Positions 61,601-64,000 of a stretch of DNA of 64,000 nt are shown here, piece by piece. The DNA is from Rotaria socialis (Eukaryota > Rotifera > Eurotatoria > Philodinida > Philodinidae): positions 1 to 64,000 of the forward strand of contig CAJNYU010003962.1 in NCBI GenBank assembly GCA_905331475.1. The letters are read 5' to 3'. Position 1 is the first letter of the stretch. Each line of letters begins with the position of its first letter. The notes beneath the pieces were generated by a model. The model searched no databases, was not told where the DNA came from, and saw only the letters and a list, made by a program, of their open reading frames with translations. A program made the position numbers and the translations under genes.

Positions 61601-63766
61601 AAGTTTTACAAGTAAGAGGCATATTATTTTTTTTTCGCCTGAAATTTTCAATATTACTTTTAAGATCATTCCTGAAACGATGTTTTCAATGTTAGCTAGT
61701 ATTGTTCATTTACAAACACATACATTACGCGAATTACCATTACGTGCTGAAAAAGATAAATTGAGAGATTATGCTCAACTCGAAGAACGTCATCAAGTTG
61801 CAAAATTAACACATGATATTTCTATTTTTACTGAAAGTATGTTATTGATGAAAACGACATTAGTTGGAATAATCAAAGTAAAATTATGAATAATTATGAA
61901 GTTCGCTTCAAAATAATTTCTATCTTTAAGCTTGATCCAAAACGCGTACTTGAAGATGGTATTCGAAAAGAACTTGTTAAACAAGTGGCAACTGCTTTAC
62001 ATAATGGTCTTACATTCAATCCTCGTGCTAAAGTTTGTATTCATGTTATGCTTTCGATGTTTTACTTCTATGAAAAATCGATATGCCTTTATTTTAGAGC
62101 AGTGAATTAATCCCAAAATTAGATGCTCTGGGTAATCAAATGGATGGTTTTCGTCGTTCATTTGAATACGTACAAGATTATGTTGGAATGTATGGATTAA
62201 AAATTTGGCAAGAAGAAGTATCAAGAATTATAAATTATAATGTTGAACAAGAATCAAATAGTTTTCTTAAACAAAAAGTACTAGAAAACAAATGTTTCTT
62301 CTTTCTTCAATCTTAATTTTTCTTTTACAGATCTATGATTTTCAATCCACATTTCAATCTCGTCATATTCCGATTCCACATATTCTACCATTGGGTGATG
62401 GTTCGATTAATTTTATGGGTCGTCTCGTTCGAGAAATTCTTCGTGTGACAGATCCACGTGCAACATTCTATGCTGAACAACGTAATACATGGTACGACAT
62501 ACGAACAAAACAACCCGCTGTGGATATATTACTTTTTAAAAAATTGCATCGCGCTGTTGGTTCATTTGGCTTGAGTGGACTTGACCGTTTATTGTCCTTT
62601 ATGATCGTGAAAGAACTTCAGTTGCTTACAGGCATCATCCAAACAATTTTTCAAAATAAAGAATCCAGTGATATGCTCGACTCGTTTATGAGACAATTAA
62701 GTCCGATTGATAGCATTATTGGTAAAGAAAGAATTTTGAAAATATTGCTTTTATTTTAAATTTAAATCTAAATTTAGCTCAACCGAATCGAGTCTATGCA
62801 AATTCCGTAGCAAAAGGAGCCAGCGCTTGGCCAACATTGAGTACTCATCTAATGAAAGTTGGACAAATGCAATTGTTACGTCAACAAATAGCTAACGAAT
62901 TAACTGCATCAGCAAAATATGATTCAAAATATCTTTTCTATGCATTAAAAGCTTTTAATGAGTATGCTACTTATAACTATTGGAATATCCATAGAGTCGT
63001 TAGTGGCAACATTTTTATTTTATTTTAGTTCACTCTTGCAAGATATTCAACAAGTTTATACGAACAGTAGTACTCAACCAAATGAAAGTACTGATACAAT
63101 GAATGAACTATTATACGAATTAGGTCCTCTATTAGAATCCGTTGGGATGAATGACGTTCTTCAACGTGTTTATATATCAGCACAAAATCATTTCTTACTA
63201 ATTCCATTACTTGTTCTATATACAATCAGTCAAGTTCCACGGATGATCACGCTTAAGTATCTTAAAAATCAAATGCTAACAAGTGGCAATTCATCGAGTA
63301 GTGGCAAACGTGAATTAGACTGTTCGGCATTCGTTATTGCAATATATACATTAACAAAACAATATCATTCTGATTTAATTGATGATTATTTAACATGTCT
63401 TTGTCAATTTATAAAATCGCATATTGAACAAGCAGGAAGGTAACTTGATTCTCTTGTGTCATGATAAATACATAAACAAAAAGAAATGTAACACTGATAA
63501 TCAGATTTCTAACCTAATAAATAGCTTTATTTATAAATTAATAAAACACAAATAACTTTTATTTTAGTCAAAAATTGGTTGATTTTCCACCTGAAGCAAT
63601 AAATATGCTTGATTTTCTAACAATGTTTATTCACTATGGTGATTTACCTATTAAAGTAAGATGTCTGAAATTATGACAACATTCTTCTTTATTATTGTTT
63701 TTTTTTGTCTAGGCACTCGAACAACGTCTACCTGCTTATATATGTGATGAATTTCGTACGATTTAA
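58661..63766 (+). CDS. WASHC5: WASH complex subunit 5 (strumpellin)
   Basis: 19 exons: 58661-58885, 58947-59053, 59105-59189, 59451-59551, 59609-59728, 59781-60120, 60299-60601, 60660-60789, 60858-61137, 61351-61426, 61492-61611, 61665-61877, 61931-62032, 62098-62277, 62331-62721, 62778-62961, 63029-63439, 63568-63655, 63713-63766, joining to 1169 residues, the family's full length. Diagnostic stretches are [94 protein letters not shown] and ICDEFRTI at the end. It is an alpha-helical scaffold of the WASH complex, which activates Arp2/3 on endosomes for receptor recycling. No truncation or frameshift was seen. Confidence 0.97.
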
Positions 63767-63929
63767 AAACTTTTTCTTGATTATTTTTAATTACTAGTCA
63801 AATAAATTCCGCGTGTTCCATTTTTTATATTTATTTATTGATTAAGACGAACACAAATATAATCTAACAAAAATCGAAAAAATTGTCTATCAAAAAAGCA
63901 ACATATTTTTTTCTTTTTCTTTTTCTTAT
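63767..63929. other. Convergent 3' flanks
   Basis: 163 bp between the WASHC5 stop and a stop on the opposite strand, A/T-rich with an AATAAA-like CAAATAAAT at about 63799. Confidence 0.5.
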
Positions 63930-64000
63930 TTAACTAACTAATGATTCATCATGAAGTGATCGACGACATTTAACATTACTTAAATAACTTCCATTCAAAT
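63930..64000 (-). CDS. 3' end of a gene entering from the right (partial)
   Basis: On minus an open frame of about 23 codons (ending ...SNVKCRRSLHDESLVS) runs to TAA at 63930-63932. Codon use resembles the other genes, and convergent spacing to WASHC5 is normal for this region. It is too short to identify. Confidence 0.35.
   Translation of the reverse strand, partial: LNGSYLSNVKCRRSLHDESLVS

Noticed and set aside
1..64000. tRNA, rRNA, CRISPR arrays, operon-type bacterial signals, telomeric repeats
   Set aside because: None found by eye; no convincing tRNA cloverleaf, no regular spacer-repeat array and no tandem telomere motif.

Overview
The window is eukaryotic nuclear DNA from an animal. 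It is AT-rich, with many GT-AG introns, most only about 45-65 bp, and animal genes on both strands: a TRPM channel, a claudin-like protein, non-muscle myosin regulatory light chain, DEK, RNF34/RFFL, RNF144, DDX54, EFCAB11, FGGY kinase, SLC35E3, acyl-CoA-binding protein and WASH-complex strumpellin. The compact genes, tiny introns, a solitary intronless GDSL esterase of non-metazoan look, numerous small DNA-transposon relics, and splice-acceptor-like sites just before many start codons all fit a bdelloid rotifer. That assignment is inference, not proof.

Layout. 1-11.4 kb is gene-poor: the last exon of an upstream gene (12-119), a small secreted cysteine-rich peptide (1283-1555), a four-TM protein (4787-5344, minus), a secreted GDSL/SGNH esterase (6348-7298) and three inverted-repeat elements. 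From 11.4 to 32 kb a same-strand run lies on minus: EFCAB11, FGGY, SLC35E3 (with two nested transposons in an intron), a claudin-like protein, a 23-exon TRPM channel, and RNF34/RFFL. RNF34 diverges from a plus-strand run: myosin regulatory light chain, DDX54 (with a fold-back element in an intron), DEK and RNF144. From 43.3 to 57.8 kb lie three minus genes: ACBP, a 24-exon HEAT/ARM-like protein of unknown function (whose largest intron holds a 1.75-kb fold-back element, a partial third copy, an ambiguous base and a truncated hAT end) and a 21-exon beta-propeller-like protein. The last diverges from WASHC5 (58661-63766); an intact 168-bp hAT MITE with a perfect 8-bp target duplication lies between them. 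A minus-strand gene end touches the right edge.

I rebuilt exon chains by hand from splice sites and reading-frame phase. Each multi-exon model below closes as an integral number of codons without internal stops. The cellular genes are mostly conserved housekeeping or signalling genes and do not form one pathway. The unusual content is the mobile-element layer: at least seven small terminal-inverted-repeat or fold-back elements, three with hAT-type termini sharing a CAGAGC(Y)CCGCGG-like end, two of which have readable 8-bp target duplications. Also notable are the cysteine-rich peptide, the possible horizontally acquired esterase, two large proteins I could not name, and the acceptor-before-ATG pattern suggesting spliced-leader trans-splicing.
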